A stretch of DNA of 64,000 bases, taken from assembly GCA_965201155.1 (NCBI GenBank), contig OZ241752.1:620001-684000 (forward strand). Direction: 5' to 3'. The notes beneath the pieces are model-generated. The model saw only the letters and a program-made list of their open reading frames with translations. It was not told where the DNA came from and did no database searches. Shown in pieces: positions 26,441-34,857 of this stretch; position 1 is the first letter of the stretch, and each line of letters opens with the position of its first letter. This DNA comes from JANQOH01 sp965201155 (lineage in GTDB: Bacteria; Pseudomonadota; Alphaproteobacteria; UBA7887). The position numbers and the translations under genes were made by a program.

Positions 26441-29233
26441 TCAATGCACTCGCGGCGCTCTTGCCCGACCCGCCCTCTTTGGCGGTATCTCTTTGCCGCC
26501 GCTCATCTTCGCGTAGAGTTCGAACAGCCTTTCCAGCCGTTCCGTATCGTTCCTGAAGCGGCGCCCGATATAGATACGCTCCAGCACCTCGTCATTGCGC
26601 TCATGCGCGGCGCGGAGATTATCCGGCATCTGCGCCGGGTCGTAGAGCTCGGCTATCGTCGCCGGAAAATGCGCTTCGCGCGCGAGCAGAATGTTCTCCG
26701 CGCAGATTATGAGGTCCGTCTTGTTTTTGGCCGTGAGGCGCGGCACCGGGAAGGTGTTCCAGCCAAGGGTATTGGAGTAGGAGAAGTCTGTCCGAAGTCG
26801 AACACAAACCGTCCCGATCCAGACCCAGTGCAGTCGGGAGGCGATCAGCGCCATGTTCCACAGAGGCGCGTCGTAGAGGGCAAATGCCCTATCTTGAACA
26901 ACGCACTCCGCAGAAAGTAACCCGACGGGGAGATATGGGCGATCTTCAGAGCTAACACGAGGAACAACCAGTACATGGTGTTTCGCCGTTGTCTGATCGC
27001 GAAAACGATACGGTGAATCGGCGAGCTTTTGTGCGGTCTTATCTCTTTTGGCTGCCCGCCTACGGGAAGCTGTGGCTTGCACCCTTTCGGCGATGCCTGG
27101 TAACTCAATCGCGGTGGGAACGTCGTCCCCCTTGATCCATAGGCAGGCGCGCGGCACGCCGGAGATTAGCTCCTTCGAGCCGTACAGCGGCCTAATGAAG
27201 CGAGCAGCGCCCAGCGTGGCACAGATGATCCTTCGGCCCTCTTCAGAAGAAAAAATTAATGAAGTGCCATAATACGGGTGATTGCCAAACTGCATATGAG
27301 CGACACCATTAGACGGCTCGGGATTTGGCCGCACAACAAAATTCGGTGCCAGCACAAGGTACGGATTTATATTGCTCGCGTTCCTGACAATCCCCCTGCG
27401 ATCTTCGGACATGGAGTACAAACGCCGTTTCCCGCCCGCACGGATTGAAATCCCCACGATGACCACCGTCACGCCCGCGTTGTGGGCCGCGAGGTTCGCC
27501 CACTTGAACGACGTATGGGCGAAGGAAATCTCGTGACCGGTGTCGAGGATCAGAGGCCACAGCGTATTGACCTGACGGCCCTGACAAATCGAATTCGTCG
27601 ACACCAAGGCGGCGACGGCATCGGTTTTCGTTCCGTAGTCTGCCGACTTTATGAACCAGCCAGAGACGTAGTCGAGAGATTTCCAGTGTTTCGTCCGTCT
27701 CTCGAATATCGCCTTCAGATCCGCCTTCTGTTCACCCGTTTGCCATTGGCTGCCGCGATACGGCGGGTTGCTGCAGATATAGGTCTCTCCGCCCGCATTC
27801 AGGAAGTCGATCTCGGGCTGGTCGAGTGCTGAGTCGAACAGGTCGTCGGCGCTCAGCTTGACACCGGTTCCCGTGGGCGGGCAGAGCGCCAGCCAGTCCA
27901 GCCGGAGAGCGTTGCCGCAGGTAATCCAGTTTTCAGCGTCGAGCGGCAGGAATTCGGCCAAGGCTTCCTTCTGGCCGCGATAGAGCACATCACACTGATA
28001 TTCGGCGATAATGAGGGCCAGTCGGGCAATTTCGGCAGGAAAGTCGCGAAGCTCGATGCCCCGGAAGTTGGTCAGATGAATACCAGTACGTCGGTCCTTC
28101 TCACCCCTTCTCTCGTTGATCTCCGCCTCGATCCGGCGCATTTCCTTGTACGCGATGACCAGGAAGTTGCCGGAACCGCAAGCCGGATCGAAGACCCGGA
28201 TGCACGCCATGCGGCGGCGCAGGTTCAGCAGCTTGCGGGAATTGTTCCCCGCCTCAGCGAGCTTCTCGCGAAGGTTGTCGAGGAACAGTGGATTGAGCAC
28301 CTTCAGGATGTTCGGCACGCTGGTGTAGTGCAGGCCGAGCGCACCCCGCTCTTCGTCGTCGGCAACCGCCTGGATCATCGACCCGAAAATGTCCGGGTTG
28401 ATCTTCTTCCAGTCGAGATTGCCAATATGGAGAAGATAGGGCCGGGCGATGCGGCTGAAACGCGGAACGTCCGTTGTCCCGGAGAAGAGGCCGCCGTTCA
28501 CATACGGGAACGAATGCGCCCAGCGGGGAATGCCGGCGGCCTTCCGGGCGCCGGCTGCCGTGTTCATGGCGCGGAAGATTTCGCCGATCACCTCATGGGT
28601 GTTCGAGCTGTCCCCGGCGCTCATTCGCTCGATCGTGTCGGTGAAGAGGTCCCGATCGGCAAAGATACCTGTGTCTTCCGCGAAGAAGCAGAAAATCAGC
28701 CGCGCCATGAAGTGGTTCATTTCATGCCGCCGGTCGGCGGCGCCCCAATCCGGGTTCTCTTTCAGCAGCTCGATATAAAGCCGGTTCAGCCGCCCCGTTG
28801 CCTTGATGTCGAATGCGCTCTCGCGGATCTGTTTGACCGTCGTGATTCCGGCGAGCGGCAGGAAGAAGCCGAAATGCTCCGGGAAGTCCGGATAGTCGCA
28901 GACAATGACATCCCCGCTGGCCAGATCCTCCGCATGAAATTCCTGCCCGTCAGTGGCGAGAACGAACTTTGCCTTGGCCCGGACGCTCGCAGGGCTTTCT
29001 TTGAGCGCCGTCAGCGTTGCAGCCGCTTCCCCCTGCGCGCAGATCTTGATGTGAATGTTGTTGCGCTGGAGCACCCCGCCAACATCGGAAGCGTTCGACG
29101 CCCCCGATCGCAGGCGCTTGATCGTCGTGGGCTTGTTGCCGAAAGCCCGAAGAAACGCAAACGGAAACTCCCCGGCCTCGAACGGCTGCTCGGCCAACGC
29201 AGAGATCGCTTCCTCGATCTCAACCGCGTTCAT
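26441..29233 (-). CDS. N6-adenine DNA methyltransferase, MmeI/YeeA-type
   Basis: The 930-residue protein starts at ATG 29231-29233. An N-terminal region (1-150) shows no obvious PD-(D/E)xK nuclease motif. A helical spacer has SFPYVNGGLF and LGLHYTSVPNILK. The SAM-binding motif is VFDPACGSGNFL (Asp349) and the catalytic motif SNPPY (Asn489), the N6-adenine type. A target-recognition region and a C-terminal helical domain (WNTFPVP, ERIYIGRRFRND, LFELYAKM) complete an MmeI-like layout. It probably marks self DNA for the downstream helicase and nucleases. It is the first large gene of the operon. Confidence 0.88.
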   Translation of the reverse strand: MNAVEIEEAISALAEQPFEAGEFPFAFLRAFGNKPTTIKRLRSGASNASDVGGVLQRNNIHIKICAQGEAAATLTALKESPASVRAKAKFVLATDGQEFHAEDLASGDVIVCDYPDFPEHFGFFLPLAGITTVKQIRESAFDIKATGRLNRLYIELLKENPDWGAADRRHEMNHFMARLIFCFFAEDTGIFADRDLFTDTIERMSAGDSSNTHEVIGEIFRAMNTAAGARKAAGIPRWAHSFPYVNGGLFSGTTDVPRFSRIARPYLLHIGNLDWKKINPDIFGSMIQAVADDEERGALGLHYTSVPNILKVLNPLFLDNLREKLAEAGNNSRKLLNLRRRMACIRVFDPACGSGNFLVIAYKEMRRIEAEINERRGEKDRRTGIHLTNFRGIELRDFPAEIARLALIIAEYQCDVLYRGQKEALAEFLPLDAENWITCGNALRLDWLALCPPTGTGVKLSADDLFDSALDQPEIDFLNAGGETYICSNPPYRGSQWQTGEQKADLKAIFERRTKHWKSLDYVSGWFIKSADYGTKTDAVAALVSTNSICQGRQVNTLWPLILDTGHEISFAHTSFKWANLAAHNAGVTVVIVGISIRAGGKRRLYSMSEDRRGIVRNASNINPYLVLAPNFVVRPNPEPSNGVAHMQFGNHPYYGTSLIFSSEEGRRIICATLGAARFIRPLYGSKELISGVPRACLWIKGDDVPTAIELPGIAERVQATASRRRAAKRDKTAQKLADSPYRFRDQTTAKHHVLVVPRVSSEDRPYLPVGLLSAECVVQDRAFALYDAPLWNMALIASRLHWVWIGTVCVRLRTDFSYSNTLGWNTFPVPRLTAKNKTDLIICAENILLAREAHFPATIAELYDPAQMPDNLRAAHERNDEVLERIYIGRRFRNDTERLERLFELYAKMSGGKEIPPKRAGRARAPRVH

Positions 29234-29334
29234 CACTCGCCCGCCTTCATCTTGTCCGGTAGTCCGCTGACGCCTGCTGTCGCTTCAATCACCGTGACCA
29301 TGACAACCCCATAGGGCCATACGACCGGCTGCAT
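29233..29334 (-). CDS. Possible 33-residue small ORF coupled to the methylase gene
   Basis: The frame starting at ATG 29332-29334 (MQPVVWPYGVVMVTV) ends in a TGA that shares its A with the methylase ATG (TGATG), the form of translational coupling used elsewhere in this genome. The frame stays open a further 18 codons upstream as far as the hicA-remnant stop. It may be a leader peptide, the tail of a lost gene or chance. No homologue is recognised. Confidence 0.3.
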   Translation of the reverse strand: MQPVVWPYGVVMVTVIEATAGVSGLPDKMKAGE

Positions 29335-29388
29335 GGTGGAGAAGCTCGCCAGGACAGGCAATAGGCATATCGAGCACACACCGTCCGC

Positions 29389-29558
29389 CTACCGCTTCTT
29401 GCCAGCAAACTCCTCAACAGTCAGCCCGTCACCGCGCGCCCGTCGGCATGGCGAAACCACCTGTGGGAACCTCTCTACCGTACTTCCCTGAAGCCGCGCG
29501 CGGCGAGTATGGCAATCACATCACACGCTTTGAGAACCGGGATCGGCGGCACTCGCAC
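29389..29558 (-). pseudogene. hicA toxin remnant
   Basis: Directly after the hicB stop, GTG at 29556-29558 opens VRVPPIPVLKACDVIAILAARGFREVR, the N-terminal half of a HicA mRNA-interferase fold. Codon 28 is then TAG (29475-29477) where HicA has Gln. Reading on gives RGSHRWFRHADGRAVT with the expected catalytic His. A shift of frame follows and GLTVEEFAGKKR, the normal C-terminus, ends at a TAG at 29389. About 20 residues of the central strand are deleted. Two independent lesions indicate a dead toxin. Confidence 0.72.
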
Positions 29559-29765
29559 TTACACCACGACAGTCTGCGTTCCGACATATTCCGCACTCGG
29601 CTCGGGCCCGCCATCATCGACGACCAGGGCAACAACTTCGCGCAAGTTGGTGTTGAGCTCGTCAAGCGTCTCCCCTTGGCTGCGAACTCCGGGGACACCA
29701 GGGACGTAGCCGACATAGAGACCGGTTTCCCGGCAGCGCTCGACAACCGCTGTGTACGTCCGCAT
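29559..29765 (-). CDS. hicB: HicB-family antitoxin
   Basis: The 68-residue protein starts at ATG 29763-29765 (MRTYTAVVERC). It has the HicB partial RNase-H-like fold: a Y-T-A-V-V-E strand, GLYVGYVPGVPG, then SQGETLDELNTNLREVVALVV. It would neutralise HicA, but the adjoining hicA is broken. Order here is hicB then hicA. It is too short to carry a C-terminal DNA-binding domain, so autoregulation is doubtful. Confidence 0.8.
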   Translation of the reverse strand: MRTYTAVVERCRETGLYVGYVPGVPGVRSQGETLDELNTNLREVVALVVDDGGPEPSAEYVGTQTVVV

Positions 29766-29853
29766 TAGGCCATCTGTCCGATTCAGGGAAATCCAACTGT
29801 AACTGCCGCTGTACAAAACCAAAAGCACGGCTGGCCGGCTTGGTTCGGCGGCG

Positions 29854-30573
29854 CTATCCCTCCCCGCCGGCAGCATGGTGCCGGCGCCACAGATCGGGCC
29901 GCCGCTGCCGTGTCACCCGCTCCCGTTCGCTCTGCCGCCAGCGGCGGATCGCCGCGTGGTCTCCCGACAGCAAGACCGCGGGCGCCTCTCGCCCCTCCCA
30001 GCATCGCGGCCGCGTATAGTGCGGATATTCCAGCAGCCCCGCCTCGAAACTCTCTTCCTCAAGTCCCGCAGCATTGCCGATCACGCCGGGCAGCAGCCGT
30101 ACACAGGCGTCAATGATCGCCATTGCCGCAATTTCGCCGCCGGACAGCACGAAATCGCCGAGACTCACTTCCTCCAGACCGCGCCCCGCAATCACCCGCT
30201 CGTCAATGCCCTCGAAACGGCCGCATACCAGCACAAGCCCGGACATGCCCGCCCAGCGCCGCACCGCCGCCTGGTCCAACGGGCGTCCGCGCGGACTGAG
30301 GCACAGCCGCGCCGCATCGTCACTATCGCCGGTATCGAGGGAGTCGAGCGCCGCCGCCGCCACATCCGCGCGCATGACCATGCCGGGGCCGCCGCCGAAC
30401 GGCGTATCGTCCACCGTACCGTGCCGGTCGCACGCGAAACGGCGAATATCCACCGCCTCCAGACCCCACATCCCTGCCGCCAGCGCTTTGCCCGCCGGCC
30501 CGGCGGCCAATACCCCGGGAAACATCTGCGGATAGAGGGTGAGTACACGCGCCGTCCAGACCGGCGCGCTCAT
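29854..30573 (-). CDS. trmD: tRNA (guanine37-N1)-methyltransferase
   Basis: TrmD methylates G37 of tRNAs reading CNN-type codons and helps to prevent frameshifting. The 239-residue SPOUT knot protein shows TLYPQMFPG, FGGGPGMVM, CGRFEGIDERV and LGDFVLSGGEIAAM (catalytic Asp), with PHYTRP near the end. It starts 4 bp inside the end of rimM. It is the last gene of the ffh-rpsP-rimM-trmD operon and borders the accessory island. Confidence 0.95.
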   Translation of the reverse strand: MSAPVWTARVLTLYPQMFPGVLAAGPAGKALAAGMWGLEAVDIRRFACDRHGTVDDTPFGGGPGMVMRADVAAAALDSLDTGDSDDAARLCLSPRGRPLDQAAVRRWAGMSGLVLVCGRFEGIDERVIAGRGLEEVSLGDFVLSGGEIAAMAIIDACVRLLPGVIGNAAGLEEESFEAGLLEYPHYTRPRCWEGREAPAVLLSGDHAAIRRWRQSERERVTRQRRPDLWRRHHAAGGEG

Positions 30574-31136
30574 GCCTCCCCCTCGCCTGCCGGCGGGCCG
30601 GGCAGACCGGCCTCCGCCAGCAGGGCATCGAGACCGGGCAGGCCCGGCGGTGGATCGATCGCCAGCCCCCCTTTTTCCGGCGCGACATGCGGTACCGCAT
30701 CGCGCGTGAAGGGAAGCATGATGACCGCCCCGGACTTGCCGACGATTTCAAGAATATCCCCGGCCCCGAAATCGTGAACCGCCTTGACCCGGCCCACCGG
30801 GGAACCGTCCACAAGCGCCGCCGCAAGGCCGATCAGGTCTGCATGATAGAATTCGTCGGTATCGGACGGCGGCAGATCGCTGCGCGCCACATAAAGCCGG
30901 GTGCCTCTCAATGCTTCCGCGGCATTGCGGTCCATTACGCCGTCGATCACCGCAACCGGCCCGCGCTCTTCCACCATCGTCAGGCGCACAAGGCGCCCGG
31001 CATCGTCCTGAAGCGCCGGAAATGCCGCCAGGGCCGCCGGACTGTCAGTGAAAATGCGCAGCCGCACCGCGCCGCGCACCCCCTTGGCGCCCGCCACCGC
31101 CGCAACGCAAATTCGCTTCTCCGGCGCCCGCACCAT
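30570..31136 (-). CDS. rimM: Ribosome maturation factor RimM
   Basis: RimM assists maturation of the 30S head and binds S19. The 188-residue product begins with the N-terminal barrel (VAAVAGAKGVRGAVRLRIFTD) and continues to the PRC-barrel domain (DEFYHADLIGL, GRVKAVHDFGAGDILEI, VIMLPFTRDAVPHV). The C-terminus is extended with Gly/Pro-rich residues. It sits between rpsP and trmD, overlapping trmD by 4 bp. Confidence 0.94.
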   Translation of the reverse strand: MVRAPEKRICVAAVAGAKGVRGAVRLRIFTDSPAALAAFPALQDDAGRLVRLTMVEERGPVAVIDGVMDRNAAEALRGTRLYVARSDLPPSDTDEFYHADLIGLAAALVDGSPVGRVKAVHDFGAGDILEIVGKSGAVIMLPFTRDAVPHVAPEKGGLAIDPPPGLPGLDALLAEAGLPGPPAGEGEA

Positions 31137-31151
31137 TGCGAGCCGGCGCCC

Positions 31152-31484
31152 CTAACCCTCGGATTGCTGCGCGCGTTCCCGCGCTTTCGCGCCTGGCTGG
31201 CCCTTGATCGGGTTGTTGCGCGGCGCTGGCATCGCCGTCACCCCGGCCGCCCCCAGAAACTTCGCCACCCGGTCGCTGGGCTGCGCCCCCCGGTCAAGCC
31301 AATAGCGAATGCGTTCAGCCTTGAGCGTCACCCGGTCTTCGCTGTCCTTCGGACGCAGCGGGTCATAGGCCCCCACCCGTTCAATGAAACGCCCGTCGCG
31401 CGGGCTGCGCGAATCCGCAACGACAATGCGGTAATGCGGGCGCTTGCGGGCGCCGGCGCGGGCAAGGCGAATTCGTAATGTCAT
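31152..31484 (-). CDS. rpsP: 30S ribosomal protein S16
   Basis: The 110-residue product starts at ATG 31482-31484 (MTLRIRLARAGARKRPHYRIVVADSR). FIERVGAYDP and ERIRYWLDRGAQPSDRV are typical of S16. A basic C-terminal tail of about 30 residues follows, as in other alphaproteobacteria. An upstream in-frame start would overlap ffh and is not needed. It is second in the ffh operon, 47 bp after ffh. Confidence 0.95.
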   Translation of the reverse strand: MTLRIRLARAGARKRPHYRIVVADSRSPRDGRFIERVGAYDPLRPKDSEDRVTLKAERIRYWLDRGAQPSDRVAKFLGAAGVTAMPAPRNNPIKGQPGAKARERAQQSEG

Positions 31485-31531
31485 GCGACCTCGTCTCTTT
31501 CCTCTGGTTGCTCTTGTCGGGAACAGCGGCC

Positions 31532-32914
31532 TCAATGGTGCCGGCCGGGCACCTGTCCGCCCGGAAACCCGCCGCCCATGGCAGGCATGGCAGCGCCCGG
31601 AAAGCCCCGCTTGCCCATCTTCTTCATCCGTTTCATCATCCCCTGCATTTCCTTGAACTGCTTGAGCAGGCGATTCACATCGGGCACCGTCACGCCCGCG
31701 CCCGACGCAATGCGCCGCTTGCGCGAGCCGTTGAGCAGCCTGACATTGCTGCGCTCGCGCGGCGTCATCGAGGAAATGATCGCTTCCTGACGCAGCAATT
31801 GCCGTTCGTCAATCTGCGCGTCCGCCAATTGGCGCTTCGCTTTCGCCACACCGGGCAACAGGCCCAGCACGCCGTCCATACCGCCCATCTTGCGCAATTG
31901 GCGAAGCTGCGCCGCCAGATCGTCAAGGTCCATACGGCCCTTGGCCAGCTTCTGCGCCAGCTTCTCCGCCTCGGCCGCCTCGAACGCCTCGCTCGCCTTC
32001 TCGACCAGCGACACCACATCGCCCATGCCGAGAATGCGCGACGCAATGCGGTCAGGATGAAATTCCTCCAGCGCGTCCAGCGTTTCGCCGGTTCCCACCA
32101 GTTTGATCGGGCAGCCTGCCGCAGCGCGCATGCTCAGCGCCGCGCCGCCGCGCCCGTCGCCGTCCACGCGCGTCAGCACGATGCCCGTGACGTCGATACG
32201 CTCCTTGAACGACCGCGCGATATTGACGGCATCCTGCCCCGTCAGCGCATCCGCCACCAGCAGCGTCTCGGCCGGCTCCGCAGCATCCCGCACGCGCGCC
32301 AGTTCGTCCATCAGCGCTTCGTCGATATGCAGCCGCCCCGCCGTATCGAGCAGCACCGCGTCAAAACCGCCCAGACGCGCAGCCTGCAACGCCCGCGCTG
32401 CGATCGCGTCCGGCCTCTGGCCGGCGACAATCGGCAAGGAAGTCACCTCGGCCTGCACCGCCAGCTGCGCAAGCTGCTCCTGCGCCGCCGGCCGCTGCAC
32501 ATCCAGCGACGCCACCATCACCTTCTTGCGCTCGCGCTGCACCAGACGCCGCGCAATCTTCGCCGTCGTCGTTGTCTTGCCCGAACCCTGCAGCCCGACC
32601 ATCATCACCACGACCGGCGGATTTGCCGTCAGCGCCAGGGGGGCCGGTTCGCTTCCCAGCATTTCGACAAGGCGGTCATGAACAACCTTGACCACCATCT
32701 GGCCGGGCGTGACGCTCTTCAGCACCTGCGCCCCGACTGCGCGCTCGCGCACACTGTCGATGAATGACCGTGCCACGGGCAGCGCAACATCGGCTTCCAG
32801 CAGCGCAATACGCACTTCGCGCAGCGCCTCCGTCACCTGCCCTTCGGACAGCGCGCCGCGCCGCGACAGACGCTCGAAAATATCGCCCAGCCGGCCAGAC
32901 AGCGACTCGAACAT
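31532..32914 (-). CDS. ffh: Signal recognition particle protein
   Basis: Ffh is the GTPase that targets nascent membrane proteins with 4.5S RNA. It has 460 residues: N domain (1-90), G domain with GLQGSGKTTTTAK (about 106), DVQRPAA, DTAGRLHID and LTRVDGDGRGG, and a Met-rich M domain (about 330-460) ending in a Gly/Pro/Met tail. It is the first gene of the operon; a good candidate promoter lies about 70 bp upstream. No 4.5S RNA gene was seen in the window. Confidence 0.95.
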   Translation of the reverse strand: MFESLSGRLGDIFERLSRRGALSEGQVTEALREVRIALLEADVALPVARSFIDSVRERAVGAQVLKSVTPGQMVVKVVHDRLVEMLGSEPAPLALTANPPVVVMMVGLQGSGKTTTTAKIARRLVQRERKKVMVASLDVQRPAAQEQLAQLAVQAEVTSLPIVAGQRPDAIAARALQAARLGGFDAVLLDTAGRLHIDEALMDELARVRDAAEPAETLLVADALTGQDAVNIARSFKERIDVTGIVLTRVDGDGRGGAALSMRAAAGCPIKLVGTGETLDALEEFHPDRIASRILGMGDVVSLVEKASEAFEAAEAEKLAQKLAKGRMDLDDLAAQLRQLRKMGGMDGVLGLLPGVAKAKRQLADAQIDERQLLRQEAIISSMTPRERSNVRLLNGSRKRRIASGAGVTVPDVNRLLKQFKEMQGMMKRMKKMGKRGFPGAAMPAMGGGFPGGQVPGRHH

Positions 32915-32980
32915 CGTGCCTCACTCTACTCCGCGCACAGTGATACCCAGCGGTCCGCACCGGGCCACCGGAAAGGCGCC

Positions 32981-33008
32981 ACTATCGGCAGCGCCGGCGG
33001 TATGTCAA
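32981..33008 (-). promoter_or_regulatory. Candidate promoter for the ffh-rpsP-rimM-trmD operon
   Basis: On the minus strand, TTGACA (33008-33003), a 16-bp spacer and GATAGT (32986-32981) stand about 67 bp before the ffh ATG. The -35 box is perfect and four of six -10 bases match. The 357-bp region 32915-33271 between ffh and the divergent reductase gene holds this and one plus-strand candidate, and nothing else recognised. Confidence 0.5.
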
Positions 33009-33038
33009 GCCGCCGCCCGCTTCACACCGGCACAAGAC

Positions 33039-33067
33039 TTGCTCAGGGTCGCAAGTTCTGCTATTGT
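33039..33067 (+). promoter_or_regulatory. Candidate promoter for the aldo/keto reductase operon
   Basis: TTGCTC (33039-33044), a 17-bp spacer and TATTGT (33062-33067) face the reductase gene and would leave a leader of about 198 bases. Four of six -35 and four of six -10 bases match the consensus. Confidence 0.4.
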
Positions 33068-33271
33068 TCATGCGAACCTGCTGACGGCCTGCCCTGATTT
33101 TGCCTTGTTTCAACCAGGATGCGTTCACAAAACCCGGCGAATCCCGGCATATCCCACTTGTAACGAAAAACCACCCGCAAAAATTACGGCAATTTCATGG
33201 CAAACCCAGCAGGCACACCAACCCGCGATGACGGCATTGAAAGGCCGGCGCGAACGCCGTACCATGAATCC

Positions 33272-34468
33272 ATGCTCGACCGACGCGAAATCCTGGCGCT
33301 GGGCGCTGCCGCCGCCGCGGCCCCCGCCGCCCTGCCGGCGCACGCCAATCCCCCGCCGCATATTCGCCGCACCGTCACACTGGGCCGCACCGGCTTGGAA
33401 ATTTCCGACATCGGCTACGGCTCCAGCAGTTCCGCCAGCCCCGACCTCGTGCGCCACGCGCTCGACCGCGGCATTACCAGTTTCGACACCGCCGAAAGCT
33501 ACCGCTTCGGCGCCTCCGAGGAAGCGCTCGGCATCGGCCTCGAAGGCCGCCGCCACGATGTCGTGCTGGCGTCAAAGGGCCGCGCCCGCGACAATGAACG
33601 CGCCCCCGAAATGATGAAAGCGCTTGAGGGAAGCCTGCGCCGCCTGCGCACCGACTATCTCGACATCTACTACATCCATTCAGTCAACAATGTAGACCGC
33701 ATCGCCAACCCCGAATGGGCCGCATTCACCGAACGCGCCCGCGAACAGGGAAAAATCCGCTTCCGCGGCATGTCCGGCCATGGCGGCCGTCTCGTCGAAT
33801 GCCTCGATTACGCCATGGACCACGACCTCGCGGACGTGTTCCTCGTGGCATATAATTTCGTCCAGTCCCCCGACTTCATGGACCATCTTCGCAATACATT
33901 CCGTTACACCGCGCTGCAGCCCGAGCTGCCGGCGCGCCTCATCCGGGCCAGGGAACAGAATATCGGCGTCATCGCCATGAAAACCCTCGCCGGCGCACGC
34001 CTCAATGACCTGCGCGCCTTTGAACGCCCCGGCGGCACATTCGCACAGGCCGCGTTTCGCTGGGTGCTGGCAAACAGCGATGTCGATGCGCTGGTCGTCT
34101 CGATGACCAGACAGCAACAGATCGACGAATATGTCGCCGCCTCCGGCACAGGCGAGCCAAGCGCCGCCGACCGCGCCCTCCTGGAACGCTACGCCGCACG
34201 CAACGGCAATCACTATTGCCGCCCCGCCTGCAACCAATGCGGCGATGCCTGTCCCGAAGGCGTCGCCATCGCCGAAGTGCTGCGCACCCGCATGTACGCC
34301 GCCGACTATGGCGACGAAACAATGGCCCGCGCCGACTACGCCGCGCTTGAGACCTCCGGCGCTGCTGCCTGCGCGGCCTGCGAGCACCAGGCATGCCTGA
34401 ACGCCTGCCCCTGGGGCCTCCAGATCCCCCTGCTGACCCGCGCCGCCGCCGCACGCCTCGGCGCATGA
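33272..34468 (+). CDS. Exported aldo/keto reductase with two ferredoxin-like Cys clusters
   Basis: The 398-residue protein starts at ATG 33272 (MLDRREILALGAAAA). The twin-Arg plus Ala-rich segment ending in ALPAHA looks like a Tat signal. An aldo/keto reductase barrel follows (LGRTGLEISDIGYG, FDTAESYRFGASEEALG, LASKGRA, YYIHSVN). The C-terminal 80 residues carry two four-Cys clusters, each ending in CP (CRPACNQCGDACPEG and CAACEHQACLNACPWG), suggesting two Fe-S centres. Tat export of a folded Fe-S protein is consistent. The substrate is unknown. It overlaps the next membrane-protein gene by 4 bp. Confidence 0.85.
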   Translation: MLDRREILALGAAAAAAPAALPAHANPPPHIRRTVTLGRTGLEISDIGYGSSSSASPDLVRHALDRGITSFDTAESYRFGASEEALGIGLEGRRHDVVLASKGRARDNERAPEMMKALEGSLRRLRTDYLDIYYIHSVNNVDRIANPEWAAFTERAREQGKIRFRGMSGHGGRLVECLDYAMDHDLADVFLVAYNFVQSPDFMDHLRNTFRYTALQPELPARLIRAREQNIGVIAMKTLAGARLNDLRAFERPGGTFAQAAFRWVLANSDVDALVVSMTRQQQIDEYVAASGTGEPSAADRALLERYAARNGNHYCRPACNQCGDACPEGVAIAEVLRTRMYAADYGDETMARADYAALETSGAAACAACEHQACLNACPWGLQIPLLTRAAAARLGA

Positions 34469-34857
34469 TCCCCTTCCTCGCCCACATGCTGTTCGTGCTC
34501 GCCGCATGGACGCTGGTGATCAAGTTCGCCTTCCCGGTGGCGTTCGCGCTGGCTGCGGGAGAACCCGCCGGCGCCTATATCATGTGGGACTTCTGGTGGG
34601 CCGCCCATCTCTGGCTCGGATGGGCGCTGCTCAACTGGCAGCGCTATACCTTCGCCCTCGCCATCGCCGTCTCGCTGGTGGAAATCGCAATCATCGTCAT
34701 CAAGTTCGCGATGTTTCTCTCCCAACCCGAATGGACCATCTGGACCACCAACTGGTTCGTCAACAAGCTGTTCGTGCTCGCCTGTTTCACCACCATGGTG
34801 GCCTGGTTCACTTACCGTCATCGACACCTGCGCCAACCCCGCCCCGCCGCTGCATGA
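34465..34857 (+). CDS. Small Trp-rich integral membrane protein
   Basis: The 130-residue product starts at ATG 34465, overlapping the reductase stop (ATGA). It has about four hydrophobic helices with many Trp (MWDFWWAAHLWLGWALLNW, WTIWTTNWFVNK) and a short Arg/Pro-rich tail. The family is not recognised. It could anchor the exported reductase or pass electrons to it; this is inference from coupling only. Its stop overlaps cysS by 4 bp. Confidence 0.72.
   Translation: MIPFLAHMLFVLAAWTLVIKFAFPVAFALAAGEPAGAYIMWDFWWAAHLWLGWALLNWQRYTFALAIAVSLVEIAIIVIKFAMFLSQPEWTIWTTNWFVNKLFVLACFTTMVAWFTYRHRHLRQPRPAAA

Noticed and set aside
20656..29233. BREX or DISARM
   Set aside because: No PglZ, BrxC/BrxL or DrmA/DrmB-like proteins are present; the helicase and methylase fit a YeeA/YeeB-like restriction cassette better.
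29448..29768. A 106-codon plus-strand frame
   Set aside because: It is the antisense of hicB and the hicA remnant and shows no family features.
32915..33271. A 4.5S (SRP) RNA gene beside ffh
   Set aside because: The conserved GGAAGC...GCAGCCA-type core was not found in this gap.
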